Shown here: positions 25,015-34,313 of the stretch, one piece after another
How the letters are laid out: the number at the start of each line of letters is the position of its first letter
How positions within the stretch are numbered: the first letter of the stretch is position 1
Assembly (NCBI GenBank): GCA_965651255.1
Contig: CBFGRU010000001.1
Location: 1 to 44,770 of the forward strand
DNA from: CBFGRU01 sp965651255
GTDB taxonomy: Bacteria > Planctomycetota > Phycisphaerae > Phycisphaerales > SM1A02
Direction: 5' to 3'
Length of the DNA: 44,770 bases
Notes under the pieces: model-generated
Seen by the model: only the letters and a program-made list of their open reading frames with translations
What the model was told of the DNA's origin: nothing
Databases searched by the model: none
Made by a program: the position numbers and the translations under genes

Positions 25015-27519
25015 TCACTCTCGAAACGCGGATTGCGATTCATCAAAGTGCCAATCGTTTCCAAAGAAACCAGCAGCACGCACGCCATTGATTCGCTCAG
25101 ACAGCGTAGTCACATCAAAAACGATCCAGTCGGGATACGCCACCCCGGAGACAAACATCGGAAGGCGATCGGTCGCTCGACTCCCGACCAATCCTGTTCC
25201 GCTGATGGCGCCGACCACGGCGTGCCCAGAATCAAGTCGCGGCTGAACGAACATCGCAGCGAGATCGTCGCCAGCATAGTCCTTCTCTCCGATTGTGATG
25301 CGGCCGCTGTGTACCTGAATTGGTGAATCCGCCAGCAACTGTCCCCAAGCGGAGTTGGTGTCCGCATTTCCGTAGAGAATCACATTGCGGTCTGCGTACA
25401 CGTCCGGATCGAACATCCGATCCGGCATCACCCGAAACGCACCGTTTCCACGATAGGCAAACGTCTCTGCATCAAATCTCGCACGAGCACGTGACCATGA
25501 GTTCTCGGGTTCGTTTCCATGAGTTCCGTATACAAGGATTGCTTTGTGATCGAACGCGCTCTTGAACAACCCTGAGCGACTTGGTGATTTCATGGCTGGT
25601 AAGGGGGCATCGTGCATTCCCCACAACTCATTACGCCGGTTGAGCCAGATTGCATCACCTTTCGCTGAAGCGGGAAGGTCCTGGATGACCACGCCATCCA
25701 GCTCAATTTGGTTGATTGGTCCGGGCATGTTGCTGAGATCAAAGCGCAGCAACTGCACGTTCTCCGTTGTGCCGACGATCTTTTCCTGTTCCGCATTGTA
25801 ATGAACATCAACTCGACTTGGCACGAGGGATTTCTGTTGTTGCCAGATCGTCATCCCGTGGCATACAGCATTGATGCCGGGTGTCGCTGTCGCAAATCGG
25901 ATGTGTCTTACGTCCTGAGATGCAGGTATCGATCGATCACGAAAGAAGTCCATCATGGCCGGCCAGTCGCAGCACTGCCGTCCCCACCAGTGGCCCGCGC
26001 CAGCGATCTCCCGATACGCGAAGTCCGGATGAAACGCAGCCAACTCTTTCACCATGGCGCGGGCCTGGGTCACCGGAACGTTGTCATCAGCATCACCATG
26101 CAGAATGTACACACCGTGCATGGCGAAGTTTTCTTTCAGCGCGAGCGTGTCGCTGGGTGATACCGCACGCTTCAGGATGACTTGAATCGGATCACTCTCA
26201 TCAAAACGTTCGGCACCCGTGTAAGACCAGAAGCTGGTCCATCCGGCGCTCGGGCCAATTGCTGCGAACTGATCCGGGAAGTGCGCTCCGATCTGCCACG
26301 TGCCGTGGCCGCCCATTGAATGGCCGGTAAGCCAGGTGCGACTCGGGTTCGGACGATATCGCGCGCGTGCATGCTCGAGAACCTCCATTGCATCGATTCG
26401 CCCCCAGTCTTCCCAATCGAACCCATACGGCCGACGATTCGTCGGTGCGACGACTGTCGCCCACTCCTTCGCCGCGTATTGATCGCGCATACCGGCACCT
26501 TCGACACTCGCACCATGCAGCGAAAGTATCATGCCTGCTTGCTCAGCATCATCGTCGTTGCTCACCCGTACCGGTGGACGAACCGCAAAGTACTGCACAC
26601 TTCCGTCAACTCGACTGATGAAGGTGCGCGTGTGGTTTTCATTCAGGGAAGCGACCGCCAGGGTGACCGTCGTTTCTGCAAGCGTTCTTGTCGGCTGGGC
26701 ACGGCTGATGAGGCGCAAGGTGTATTCCACTCTACTCCCTGCACTGGCACCGGGAACAGCAGGCAGGCGCACGGGTACCTTTCGTGTAAAACCATCCTCC
26801 AGCCAGCCGATTTCGGTATGCTCTGGTGGCGCGTTCGATGCTGAGGCCACGACCATCAGATCGTCACGCGAACCCGCCCCGGCATTGATCAGCAACAGCG
26901 CTCCCCACATGGAGTCGCGTTCACCAGCAATCGGGGTTGGCCACGTGCCGTCTCGAAGGTCAAACATGACTCCTGAGTCCGGCGCTGGGATGAGTGCACC
27001 CCGCATTTCTCCACGAGAGATCTGAAAAAGCAGTTGATTCTCGCCGGCACGAAGGTGAACCGGAAGGATCGTCAGTCCGAGGTTGTAGACATCGCCACCG
27101 CGCGGTTCACCATTCACGTAAACCATGCTGTGTCCACGAGCATCCAGGAGCATGACGCCCGGTTCCTCTCGCTTGACATTGACCGCAAGATATCCACCGC
27201 GCAAGGCGCGATGTCGGAACCACCCGTCTGCATTGGCGTGCAGTAACTGCCATGCCCGCGCTCGCCCGTCGCTCGAAGTCACACTCTCACCTTCACGCGG
27301 CCAGTCAAACTCACCACGCGCGATGGCCGCGGCAATGGGATCGGTGTGGAACGGGGCACGGCCATATCGACCCACTGGTTCAATCAACAGCCCCGTCTTG
27401 AGCTCAATTCGCTCGTCGACTTGAAGATGACCCGGTCGCTGCGATGTTTGAGACTCCGTTTGTGACAGCGCCGGAATTGTGGTAACAAATGTGAGTAACA
27501 GCTGAATCAGCGGCAACAT
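25015..27519 (-). CDS. Large secreted alpha/beta hydrolase (esterase/S9 peptidase-like)
   Basis: An 834-aa exported enzyme. After a signal peptide (ends near PALSQT) comes an N-terminal beta-rich region of about 290 aa. Then follows an alpha/beta hydrolase domain (about 325-530) with nucleophile Ser401 in TGHSMGGHG, acid in ILHGDADDNVP (Asp476 or Asp478) and His510 in GAGHWWG. A further C-terminal region of about 300 aa contains a second Rossmann-like part (AILVYGTHGNEP, NVILYGNADTNSAW). This layout occurs in planctomycete PEP/S9-like or feruloyl-esterase-like proteins; the real substrate (peptide or plant or algal ester) is unknown. ATG at 27519 with AGGAGA upstream. Divergent from the MlaE gene. 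Confidence 0.87.
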   Translation of the reverse strand: MLPLIQLLLTFVTTIPALSQTESQTSQRPGHLQVDERIELKTGLLIEPVGRYGRAPFHTDPIAAAIARGEFDWPREGESVTSSDGRARAWQLLHANADGWFRHRALRGGYLAVNVKREEPGVMLLDARGHSMVYVNGEPRGGDVYNLGLTILPVHLRAGENQLLFQISRGEMRGALIPAPDSGVMFDLRDGTWPTPIAGERDSMWGALLLINAGAGSRDDLMVVASASNAPPEHTEIGWLEDGFTRKVPVRLPAVPGASAGSRVEYTLRLISRAQPTRTLAETTVTLAVASLNENHTRTFISRVDGSVQYFAVRPPVRVSNDDDAEQAGMILSLHGASVEGAGMRDQYAAKEWATVVAPTNRRPYGFDWEDWGRIDAMEVLEHARARYRPNPSRTWLTGHSMGGHGTWQIGAHFPDQFAAIGPSAGWTSFWSYTGAERFDESDPIQVILKRAVSPSDTLALKENFAMHGVYILHGDADDNVPVTQARAMVKELAAFHPDFAYREIAGAGHWWGRQCCDWPAMMDFFRDRSIPASQDVRHIRFATATPGINAVCHGMTIWQQQKSLVPSRVDVHYNAEQEKIVGTTENVQLLRFDLSNMPGPINQIELDGVVIQDLPASAKGDAIWLNRRNELWGMHDAPLPAMKSPSRSGLFKSAFDHKAILVYGTHGNEPENSWSRARARFDAETFAYRGNGAFRVMPDRMFDPDVYADRNVILYGNADTNSAWGQLLADSPIQVHSGRITIGEKDYAGDDLAAMFVQPRLDSGHAVVGAISGTGLVGSRATDRLPMFVSGVAYPDWIVFDVTTLSERINGVRAAGFFGNDWHFDESQSAFRE

Positions 27520-27582
27520 CGAGGACTGTCTCCTGACGGGGCGTCTCTGACACAACGTGACGATCCGTCGTGAGTGGATACG

Positions 27583-28473
27583 ATGATCGCTCACCGAGAC
27601 CGACACAGCAAGCCGGCCGGTATTCGGAACCGTTCGATGGGCATACTGATTCAACTCTTCGCCAGTCTCGGTCGGCAGGTGCTGCGCGTGGTCGTCGATT
27701 TCGGCAGGTTCACGCAGTTTGCAATTGTTTCGCTGCGCTGGCTCGTGACGGGCATGCCAACCTGGTGCCGCCATCGACGTCTGGCACCGCAGTTCTTCGC
27801 GGTTGGTGTACAGTCAATTCCGGTGGTGGCCATTACCGGTGCATTCATCGGCATGATTCTCGCGCTCGAGGGGTTCCAGCAGTTCCAGGCCATCGGTGTT
27901 GAGAACCGCCTGGGCGGCGTCATCAACATCAGTGTGGTCAAGCAGATCGGTCCCGTTCTGGCCGCGGTCATGGTGGCCGGCCGCGTCGGCGGCGCGCTGG
28001 CCGCGGAACTAGGAACAATGCGGGTGACGGAGCAACTGGATGCACTCCGGGCGATGGCAGCGGACCCGGTCGCACATCTGGTCGTCCCACGTGTTGTCGC
28101 GTGCGTCATCATGACGCCGCTCCTGACGATCTACTCCGACTTGTTGGGGGTCTGGGGCGGGTGGACGATTACGACACAGTTCTACGGCGTACCGAGTGAA
28201 GACTATTGGAGTTTCTCCGTGTACTTCGTGACGTGGTGGGAACCGGCAACCGGCCTTATCAAGAGTGTTTTCTTCGGGCTTTCGATCGGCCTCATTGCCT
28301 GTTACAAGGGCTTTCACTGCCGCCCGGGGGCTGCCGGGGTCGGACGCGCCGCCACCGAGTCGTTCGTGATGAGTTTCATTGCCATCATCGCGCTGAATCT
28401 GGTGCTGGCCAAGCTCCTGAATGACATTGGGACAATGTTTATCAATCCAGTTCCCCTGAATCCCCTTGGATGA
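27583..28473 (+). CDS. MlaE-type lipid ABC transporter permease
   Basis: A 296-aa inner-membrane permease of the MlaE/YrbE family, which with an ATPase and MCE-domain protein moves phospholipids between membranes. The family core is clear: VVAITGAFIGMILALEGFQQF, GGVINISVVKQIGPVLAAVMVAGRVGG, AAELGTMRVTEQLDALRAMA and PRVVACVIMTPLL. The exact start is uncertain: GTG 27574, ATG 27583 or ATG 27637, none with a strong ribosome site. The usual mlaF and mlaD partners are not adjacent. The next gene on the same strand encodes a transglutaminase-fold protein. Confidence 0.92.
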   Translation: MIAHRDRHSKPAGIRNRSMGILIQLFASLGRQVLRVVVDFGRFTQFAIVSLRWLVTGMPTWCRHRRLAPQFFAVGVQSIPVVAITGAFIGMILALEGFQQFQAIGVENRLGGVINISVVKQIGPVLAAVMVAGRVGGALAAELGTMRVTEQLDALRAMAADPVAHLVVPRVVACVIMTPLLTIYSDLLGVWGGWTITTQFYGVPSEDYWSFSVYFVTWWEPATGLIKSVFFGLSIGLIACYKGFHCRPGAAGVGRAATESFVMSFIAIIALNLVLAKLLNDIGTMFINPVPLNPLG

Positions 28474-28580
28474 TTGATCGATCATTGGCATGCATCGGGT
28501 AGGATTTGCCGGACGCCGTCGATATCGGTATCTCATGGAAGGTCGGTTGGCGGAATGCTGTCTTGGTGAGTGAGCTTGAC

Positions 28581-29741
28581 ATGAATCCAATGCCTCGACA
28601 TCGTCTCCTGAGCGCCTTCCTGTGGTGTATGACTGCATCCATCCTGGTGTCCATGGCACCTCCTGCAGGTCGTCCTCCCGTGGGCCCGCTCGTTCGTCAC
28701 GATCCTCACATCTACGAAGTTTCCGTCCAGGTTCTGCTGTCCACGTCTGTTTCAACGATTGATCAAGGAATTCGAGCCGGCGAGTTTGATCTGAAGGATA
28801 CTCCAATCGTCATTCCGTTGATGATGCAAGGTACGTTCAGCCAGATCGATGAACGGACCCTGCATGCGGAGATGATTGGCGACCGTGGACCATTTTCCGA
28901 TTTCGCGCGGTCAATCGAAGGCGGGATGCCTTTCTCGATGTCACTGGTGAAGATGAATGTTCGCGAGTATCGAGGAGCAACGCTGCGCTGGACGTTGAAG
29001 TTCCGAACGCAGGTATGGTCGAGCCGCCTCAATGAAGCCGACGCCCAAAAGATTACCTGGCCGCGCCGTTGGCCGGATGAGGTGCAGGATGCTCTTTCTC
29101 CGCAACAGTTCATCGAGTCCGATGCGGAAATCTTTCAGAAGGCACTGACGAGCCAGGGCGGCGTTCAGGCACTACGCACCGTACCGCCGCTGATCGCGGC
29201 GAAGCAGGTTATTGCGTACTGCCTCAACAACATTCGGGTGCACAAGAACGGACTGTTGCAGGTTGATGGCGGCGTGCTGCGCGGAATGGATTTGCAAGGC
29301 GCACAGAAAACGGCGGAGAGCGGAATCGGCACGCCGAATGACCTCGTCTGCGTCACCGTCGCGATGCTGCGAGCAGCCGGAATCCCAGCGCGGGCGGTCA
29401 TTGGCGTTGTTGAGGATGAGAAGGGACGCGACCTGCTGACGGTCTGGGCGGAGTTCTACCTTCCCGATGCGGGCTGGGTGCCGTTTGATCCGAATGCCAT
29501 GAAAGGGAAAGGCGCAGGACGTATGAATCCAACCAGACCGTGGCCTGAACTCGGGACCATTGACAGTCTGAACAAGCGCATCCCACTCGCGTTCACCTTT
29601 CACCCCCCCATGAGTGTCGAGGCCCCGCACGGGCCGGCAGTCTGGGGCTGGCGGCCACGCCCCGGTCAAACCGAGTACTACAACCAAGCGATCGAGATCG
29701 GCATTGCCTCGCTGGGAAGTGGCGTTGAAGATCCGAAGTAA
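28581..29741 (+). CDS. Secreted transglutaminase-fold protein without catalytic Cys and His
   Basis: A 386-aa protein with a signal-like hydrophobic N-terminus (about residues 8-27). The C-terminal half carries the transglutaminase-like core: TPNDLVCVTVAMLRAAGIPARAVIG and LTVWAEFYLPDAGWVPFDPNA. In active members the residue before the helix is Cys in GxCxxxA and the next strand begins HAW; here they are P252 and T287, while Asp303 (FDP) remains. C257 lies later in the helix and is not in the usual place. An active cysteine protease or transglutaminase is therefore unlikely; a binding role is possible. The N-terminal 200 aa I do not recognise. Follows mlaE by 107 bp. Confidence 0.82.
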   Translation: MNPMPRHRLLSAFLWCMTASILVSMAPPAGRPPVGPLVRHDPHIYEVSVQVLLSTSVSTIDQGIRAGEFDLKDTPIVIPLMMQGTFSQIDERTLHAEMIGDRGPFSDFARSIEGGMPFSMSLVKMNVREYRGATLRWTLKFRTQVWSSRLNEADAQKITWPRRWPDEVQDALSPQQFIESDAEIFQKALTSQGGVQALRTVPPLIAAKQVIAYCLNNIRVHKNGLLQVDGGVLRGMDLQGAQKTAESGIGTPNDLVCVTVAMLRAAGIPARAVIGVVEDEKGRDLLTVWAEFYLPDAGWVPFDPNAMKGKGAGRMNPTRPWPELGTIDSLNKRIPLAFTFHPPMSVEAPHGPAVWGWRPRPGQTEYYNQAIEIGIASLGSGVEDPK

Positions 29742-29760
29742 CTCGCTCAGGTCACGGCGA

Positions 29761-30012
29761 TCACCATCCCCAGATGATCACCAAGAGCAGCAGCATGAAG
29801 ACCAACAGAATCGCCACGGTCGCGCGACGATCGGGCGCACCGCGTGAATGCTGCGTGCGACTACTTCGTACATCGCCCTCAATCATCTCGCCACAATGGG
29901 GACAGAACACGGCCTGGTCGTACACATCCTCGCCACAAGAAGGGCAGGAGCCTCGATCGGAGGCAAGACGATTAAGGTCGTCCAGACTGGGGCCTTCATC
30001 GATCGTGCGCAT
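29761..30012 (-). CDS. Zinc-ribbon tail-anchored membrane protein
   Basis: An 83-aa protein with an N-terminal zinc ribbon, CPSC (C23, C26) and CPHC (C37, C40), and a single C-terminal hydrophobic helix (residues about 67-82, ending at the C-terminus WGW). The ribbon should face the cytoplasm with the helix as a tail anchor. Small proteins of this kind are common in planctomycetes and mostly uncharacterised. ATG at 30012. Convergent with the transglutaminase-fold gene and divergent from the glycosidase gene. Confidence 0.82.
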   Translation of the reverse strand: MRTIDEGPSLDDLNRLASDRGSCPSCGEDVYDQAVFCPHCGEMIEGDVRSSRTQHSRGAPDRRATVAILLVFMLLLLVIIWGW

Positions 30013-30083
30013 CGAACACCATTGAAACTTCGCAAGTATCGTGAGGACGTACTGCCGACACCTGTATGGTATGGTCCCCGTCT

Positions 30084-32870
30084 ATGCAGTCGTTTTCAAG
30101 AATACTCAGTCTGGATGGTCTCTGGCATTTTCGCATCGACCCCGACGATGTGGGTCTTCATGACCAATGGGCTTCGCCAGACACTTTCAACGAATGGACG
30201 GAGCGCCCTGTCCCCGCGCCGTGGCAGTGCTGGCTCAACATCGACTGGCACGGGGTTGGCTGGTACGCCCGCGAAATCACGATTCCAGCAGATTGGATCG
30301 GGCATCGCGTCTTTCTGCGGTGCGATTCAATTGCTACCAGCGCCATCATCTGGATCAATGGACGAGAAGTCGGTAGGACGGTCGGTGATTACATACCTCA
30401 CGAGATAGAACTGACTGAACACATCTCGTTTGGCGGAAGTGCACTGCTCGTCATGAGAGTGGACGATCTGTGTGGCCACATCACTACCGGATTCCATGAT
30501 GTGCTGAGCGCTCATCACGGTGGGATCTGGCAAACCGTTTCGCTCATTGCAGCCAGCGACCTCCATCCGCAGCCGAACGGAGTAGCCATTCACGCTGACC
30601 CGGCGAGTGGCCTGGTAACACTTCACACAGCGTTTGAGAACACGCGACATCGTGGCGGGCGCGTGCGGGGGGAGCTCTTCGCCCCGGACCGCGCGCTGAT
30701 CGCCTCGTTTGACGCAGAAGTTTCACCAGCACTGGAAGTTTCTCAGCACACTCTCACGATTGATCGCCTCCTGCCGTGGTCACCTGAATCACCGACGCTC
30801 TATGAACTCTCCCTGCAGTTTCACGATGCGAATGGGAGATCCGAGCGATTGTCCCGCACATTTGGCGCACGCGTAGTGCGGGCGCAGGGCAGTCGCATCG
30901 AGTTGAATGGCAAGCCGGTTCAGCTCCGAGGCATTCTCCATTGGGGCCATGAACCGCAACACATTGCGCCAGCGCCTACACCGGACCAGGTGCGTGCAGA
31001 GTTTACAAAGCTCCGTGAGCTTGGATTCAACTGTGTCTGCCTCTGCATGTGGTATCCCCCCCCTTATTACTTCAGCATTGCCGACGAAACCGGAATGCTT
31101 CTGTGGCAGGAACACCCCGTCTGGCAATCTTCGATGGCAGAAACCGATGTCGATGAATACAAGCGTATGTTCCATGCGTTCTTGCGACGGGATCAGCAGC
31201 ACGCAAGTGTCGTTGTCGTCAGTTCAACGTGTGAACACCCCAACTATGACCATGAGCTCGCGAAGTGGTGGTGGCAAACAGCCAAGGCCATGCTGCCGTA
31301 TTCACTCTTGCAGGTTCAGACCTCGAGTTTTGCGTGGTCGGATCCTGAATTGACGGACCTCCACGATGAGCACACCTATGACAACAATGATCGTTGGGTC
31401 AGTTACCTGGAGGATCTTCAACACGAGCTGGGAGCACTCCCGACAAAGCCGTTTGTCATGGGAGAGACGATTCTCTTTACGTCGTGGGTCAATGTGCGGG
31501 GGATACTTGATGAAGTCGGCAGCAAAACGCCATGGTGGTTGACTCCCCGGTTTGCACATTACGCGAGATGGGAAGCGATCTGGCGAGCGCGGTATGGTGA
31601 CGCCGTCATTGCGCGATTCAAACGGCAAGGTGATCGGCACCACCTTCTTGGTCGCAAATTCCAAGTCGAGCAATTTCGTCGCTACCCCAATCACGCCGGT
31701 GTCGTCATGAACCACTTGCGTGATGTTCCTCAATGCGCGTGCGGCTTTCTGGATGATCTCAATCATTGGCGATTCGCACCGAGCGAAACCCAAGGGTGGC
31801 TCGGCGATGTCGGACTGACTCTGGTGACCCCCGATCATCGACGCAGTTTTTTCTCAGCGGAGCGCGTTCGAGCACAAGTGTTCGTGGCAAACTTCAGTTC
31901 GACTGACTTACGCGATAACTTCACGATCACCTTGCTTGATACGCACACTGGGCTCACGCTTGCGAAGGAAGCGAAGCTTGTGGATGTCGCATGTGGGAAT
32001 GTCGTGTCTGTTTCTGTTTCATTGATTCTTCCTGCAACTGATGTCCCGCGCCGAGTGCAGTTGGAAGTGGCCAGTTCTCAATCAGTCCGTATGGGTCACG
32101 GGACAGCGATGATTCAGAATGCATGGGACTTGTGGATTTTTCCGCACGTAGCAAACGATTCGCTCGCCGCCCACGGAGTTGCAAGACTTGAGGGCATGCC
32201 ATTCACTGACAAGGATCGTGCGCCTGATGAAGTTGAAGCGGGCTACAGTCGCGGCTTCGGGTTGCCCATCCGCTCATGGCGAAACCGACTGCCGAATCCC
32301 GCCGACCTGGTCCCCACGGCACGGCCATGGTGGCATGGCGACCCCATTCCAAGCGGTATTCATGTTATTCTCACGCACAAACTGACGGATCACCTGATTG
32401 ACTGGATGGAACATGGGGGAAGGGTGCTCTTGTTCTGTTCCAAAACGACAGGCGGACTCGGTACGCGCTACGAATGGCTTTTTGGACAAGTGCCACTCAT
32501 CATTGAGCGTGGTCCACTCCGAGAACACGACAGTGAGTGGATGGTGGACCTGATCGGCTTCGACCTGACACGGACGTACTCAAGAGTCATTCCGGTCGAT
32601 GATCTTGGATTGCGCGAGGCCGTCGAGCCCATTGCTCGACTCTGTTACACACATGACACACCTGGCGTTCGATTCTTTGATCAGATGTTCGGTGCGCGCG
32701 TAGGCGACGGCGCGCTTCTCGCCACCAGTTTCGATCACCATAATCCCGCAGGCCAGTTCCTGCTTGCGCGTTGCATCGATACATTGCTCTTCACACACCA
32801 TCAACTCGGCGGCCGCATCGCCCCTGGAACATTGAAGCGACACACCGTCGAACACCAGGCAATTCGATAA
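30084..32870 (+). CDS. Glycoside hydrolase family 2-like enzyme
   Basis: A 928-aa protein with the GH2 domain order: a jelly-roll sugar-binding domain (about 1-155; SLDGLWHFRIDP, GVGWYAREITIP), an immunoglobulin-like domain (about 160-265), then a TIM barrel (about 270-560). In the barrel, RGILHWGHEP starts strand 1, the acid/base Glu384 is in STCEHPN, and the nucleophile Glu461 is in FVMGETIL. The Asn that normally precedes the acid/base Glu is Cys383. The C-terminal 300 aa include a Rossmann-like glutaminase-fold segment (IHVILTHKLTDHLIDW, GGRVLLF) as in beta-galactosidase trimerisation domains. No signal peptide is evident, so it is probably cytoplasmic. Convergent with a sugar importer operon. 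Substrate unknown (beta-galactoside, glucuronide or mannoside). Confidence 0.88.
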   Translation: MQSFSRILSLDGLWHFRIDPDDVGLHDQWASPDTFNEWTERPVPAPWQCWLNIDWHGVGWYAREITIPADWIGHRVFLRCDSIATSAIIWINGREVGRTVGDYIPHEIELTEHISFGGSALLVMRVDDLCGHITTGFHDVLSAHHGGIWQTVSLIAASDLHPQPNGVAIHADPASGLVTLHTAFENTRHRGGRVRGELFAPDRALIASFDAEVSPALEVSQHTLTIDRLLPWSPESPTLYELSLQFHDANGRSERLSRTFGARVVRAQGSRIELNGKPVQLRGILHWGHEPQHIAPAPTPDQVRAEFTKLRELGFNCVCLCMWYPPPYYFSIADETGMLLWQEHPVWQSSMAETDVDEYKRMFHAFLRRDQQHASVVVVSSTCEHPNYDHELAKWWWQTAKAMLPYSLLQVQTSSFAWSDPELTDLHDEHTYDNNDRWVSYLEDLQHELGALPTKPFVMGETILFTSWVNVRGILDEVGSKTPWWLTPRFAHYARWEAIWRARYGDAVIARFKRQGDRHHLLGRKFQVEQFRRYPNHAGVVMNHLRDVPQCACGFLDDLNHWRFAPSETQGWLGDVGLTLVTPDHRRSFFSAERVRAQVFVANFSSTDLRDNFTITLLDTHTGLTLAKEAKLVDVACGNVVSVSVSLILPATDVPRRVQLEVASSQSVRMGHGTAMIQNAWDLWIFPHVANDSLAAHGVARLEGMPFTDKDRAPDEVEAGYSRGFGLPIRSWRNRLPNPADLVPTARPWWHGDPIPSGIHVILTHKLTDHLIDWMEHGGRVLLFCSKTTGGLGTRYEWLFGQVPLIIERGPLREHDSEWMVDLIGFDLTRTYSRVIPVDDLGLREAVEPIARLCYTHDTPGVRFFDQMFGARVGDGALLATSFDHHNPAGQFLLARCIDTLLFTHHQLGGRIAPGTLKRHTVEHQAIR

Positions 32871-32899
32871 GGAAGAAGCTCGGAACACGAACCGGGCGG

Positions 32900-34312
32900 T
32901 CAATCACGCACAATTGGCGGCAAACCCCGCAACCGGCGATCTCGATCGATGACGGCGTGCATTTCTTCAACCGCGCTATCCAGGGCTGCTTTCGGTGACG
33001 CTCGACCCTGAACCGACTGAACCAGCGCGCGAGTAATCAATCGCTCGAGATCGGCCTGGTAGCGCCCGACAGGAACAAAACCTGGGGTCTCTCCTGTCAC
33101 TGGGTCAACCTTCATCGCATACTGCAGCCACGCCGCGCGTTTCGGGTACTCAGACGCGGTCATCGCGGGAACAAAAACATCGCCATCGTCGCCGATGAGA
33201 CCGGTTGACACTTGAAATTGAGGTGACTCAAGTACACTTCGTCGTGCGGGCGGTGCAACTCGCAGATTGTTCCAATACCGAAGCGATTGTTCAGCACTCG
33301 TCAGCCAGCGGACCATCTCCCATGCCTTCTCTTTGTTCTTGCTATGCGCAGACACGCACCATAGCACTGAACCGCTGACAACGGCTCGTTTCCGATGACT
33401 GGGCAGAGGAACGACTCGGAAATCAATGTCCGGCGCATCCAGTTCGATGTTGGGCGCGCGCCACGACCCATCCAGCATCATGGCGACTCGTCCGGCCTTG
33501 AAGAGTTGAGCAGGCCCGGCGGGGCTCTCCGCGAGATCGGGCGACCGAATCGGGGCATCAGTTGGAATCAGTCCGACCAGAAACTCCAGTGCCTCTTGCC
33601 CCGCAGGGCGATTGATCAGGGTCGTCGTGTGTTCGTCGTTCCAAAGACGCCCCCCCGCTTGAGCGTGAAAGGCCATGAATGGCCATGCCCACAAATCGAA
33701 CAGCATGCCGTACTGTGTGATCTCACGCTCATTGCGCAACGTCAATTCAGCAGCTGCGTGTTGTACGTCGTTCCAGGTCCAGGTTTCATTCGGATAGGAC
33801 AGCGGCGAATCCGGATGATGAGCATTGTGGGCGTCAAAGAGGGCAGGATTGAAGTACAAGCCGTACTGCGCGTTGTCCGAAGGCATGCCGGCGCGGATAC
33901 CGTCAACATCAAGCACATCCCAGAGGAACGGAAGGTAATCCGCCTTCTCTGCTTGGGACAATCCGATGTCTGGATCGTCAATAAAACGATTGAGCGGCTC
34001 AATGATTCCCAGCGCCAGCATTGAGTGGTAATCGGTGATTGGCAGTCGCATCACATCGGCACCGCGTCCGATGACATGCCATGCTTTGTATTTCGGCACC
34101 ACATCCCGATATCGCTGGTAGTGCACCGTCCAGCCAGGGTTCAGCGATTCAAAGTCACGCGCATAGCCATCACGAAACAGCGCATCCTCGAACGGCATCC
34201 CCCACACCACCATCGTCAGCTGGTTCCGCTGAAACGGAAGAGCCCGAGGCGGAAGAATCGCCAACAACGTCGCCGCGACCAGAAACGGAATGATGAGCCG
34301 GCCAACGTTCAT
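32900..34312 (-). CDS. Sugar ABC transporter substrate-binding protein
   Basis: A 470-aa periplasmic binding protein of the MalE/UgpB type. N-terminal signal peptide with hydrophobic core (LIIPFLVAATLLAIL), no lipobox Cys. Then VVWGMPFEDALFRDGYARDFES opens the first lobe. NAQYGLYFNPALFDAHNA and NETWTWNDVQHAAAELT fit the family, and LFKAGRVAMMLDGSWRAP is the second-lobe signature. It should deliver an oligosaccharide or sugar derivative to the two permeases encoded just upstream; one base separates it from the second permease gene. Confidence 0.92.
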   Translation of the reverse strand: MNVGRLIIPFLVAATLLAILPPRALPFQRNQLTMVVWGMPFEDALFRDGYARDFESLNPGWTVHYQRYRDVVPKYKAWHVIGRGADVMRLPITDYHSMLALGIIEPLNRFIDDPDIGLSQAEKADYLPFLWDVLDVDGIRAGMPSDNAQYGLYFNPALFDAHNAHHPDSPLSYPNETWTWNDVQHAAAELTLRNEREITQYGMLFDLWAWPFMAFHAQAGGRLWNDEHTTTLINRPAGQEALEFLVGLIPTDAPIRSPDLAESPAGPAQLFKAGRVAMMLDGSWRAPNIELDAPDIDFRVVPLPSHRKRAVVSGSVLWCVSAHSKNKEKAWEMVRWLTSAEQSLRYWNNLRVAPPARRSVLESPQFQVSTGLIGDDGDVFVPAMTASEYPKRAAWLQYAMKVDPVTGETPGFVPVGRYQADLERLITRALVQSVQGRASPKAALDSAVEEMHAVIDRDRRLRGLPPIVRD

Positions 34313-34313
34313 G

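Noticed and set aside
29742..29760. Terminator between the transglutaminase-fold and zinc-ribbon genes
   Set aside because: The gap is only 19 bp and holds no hairpin with a T-run.
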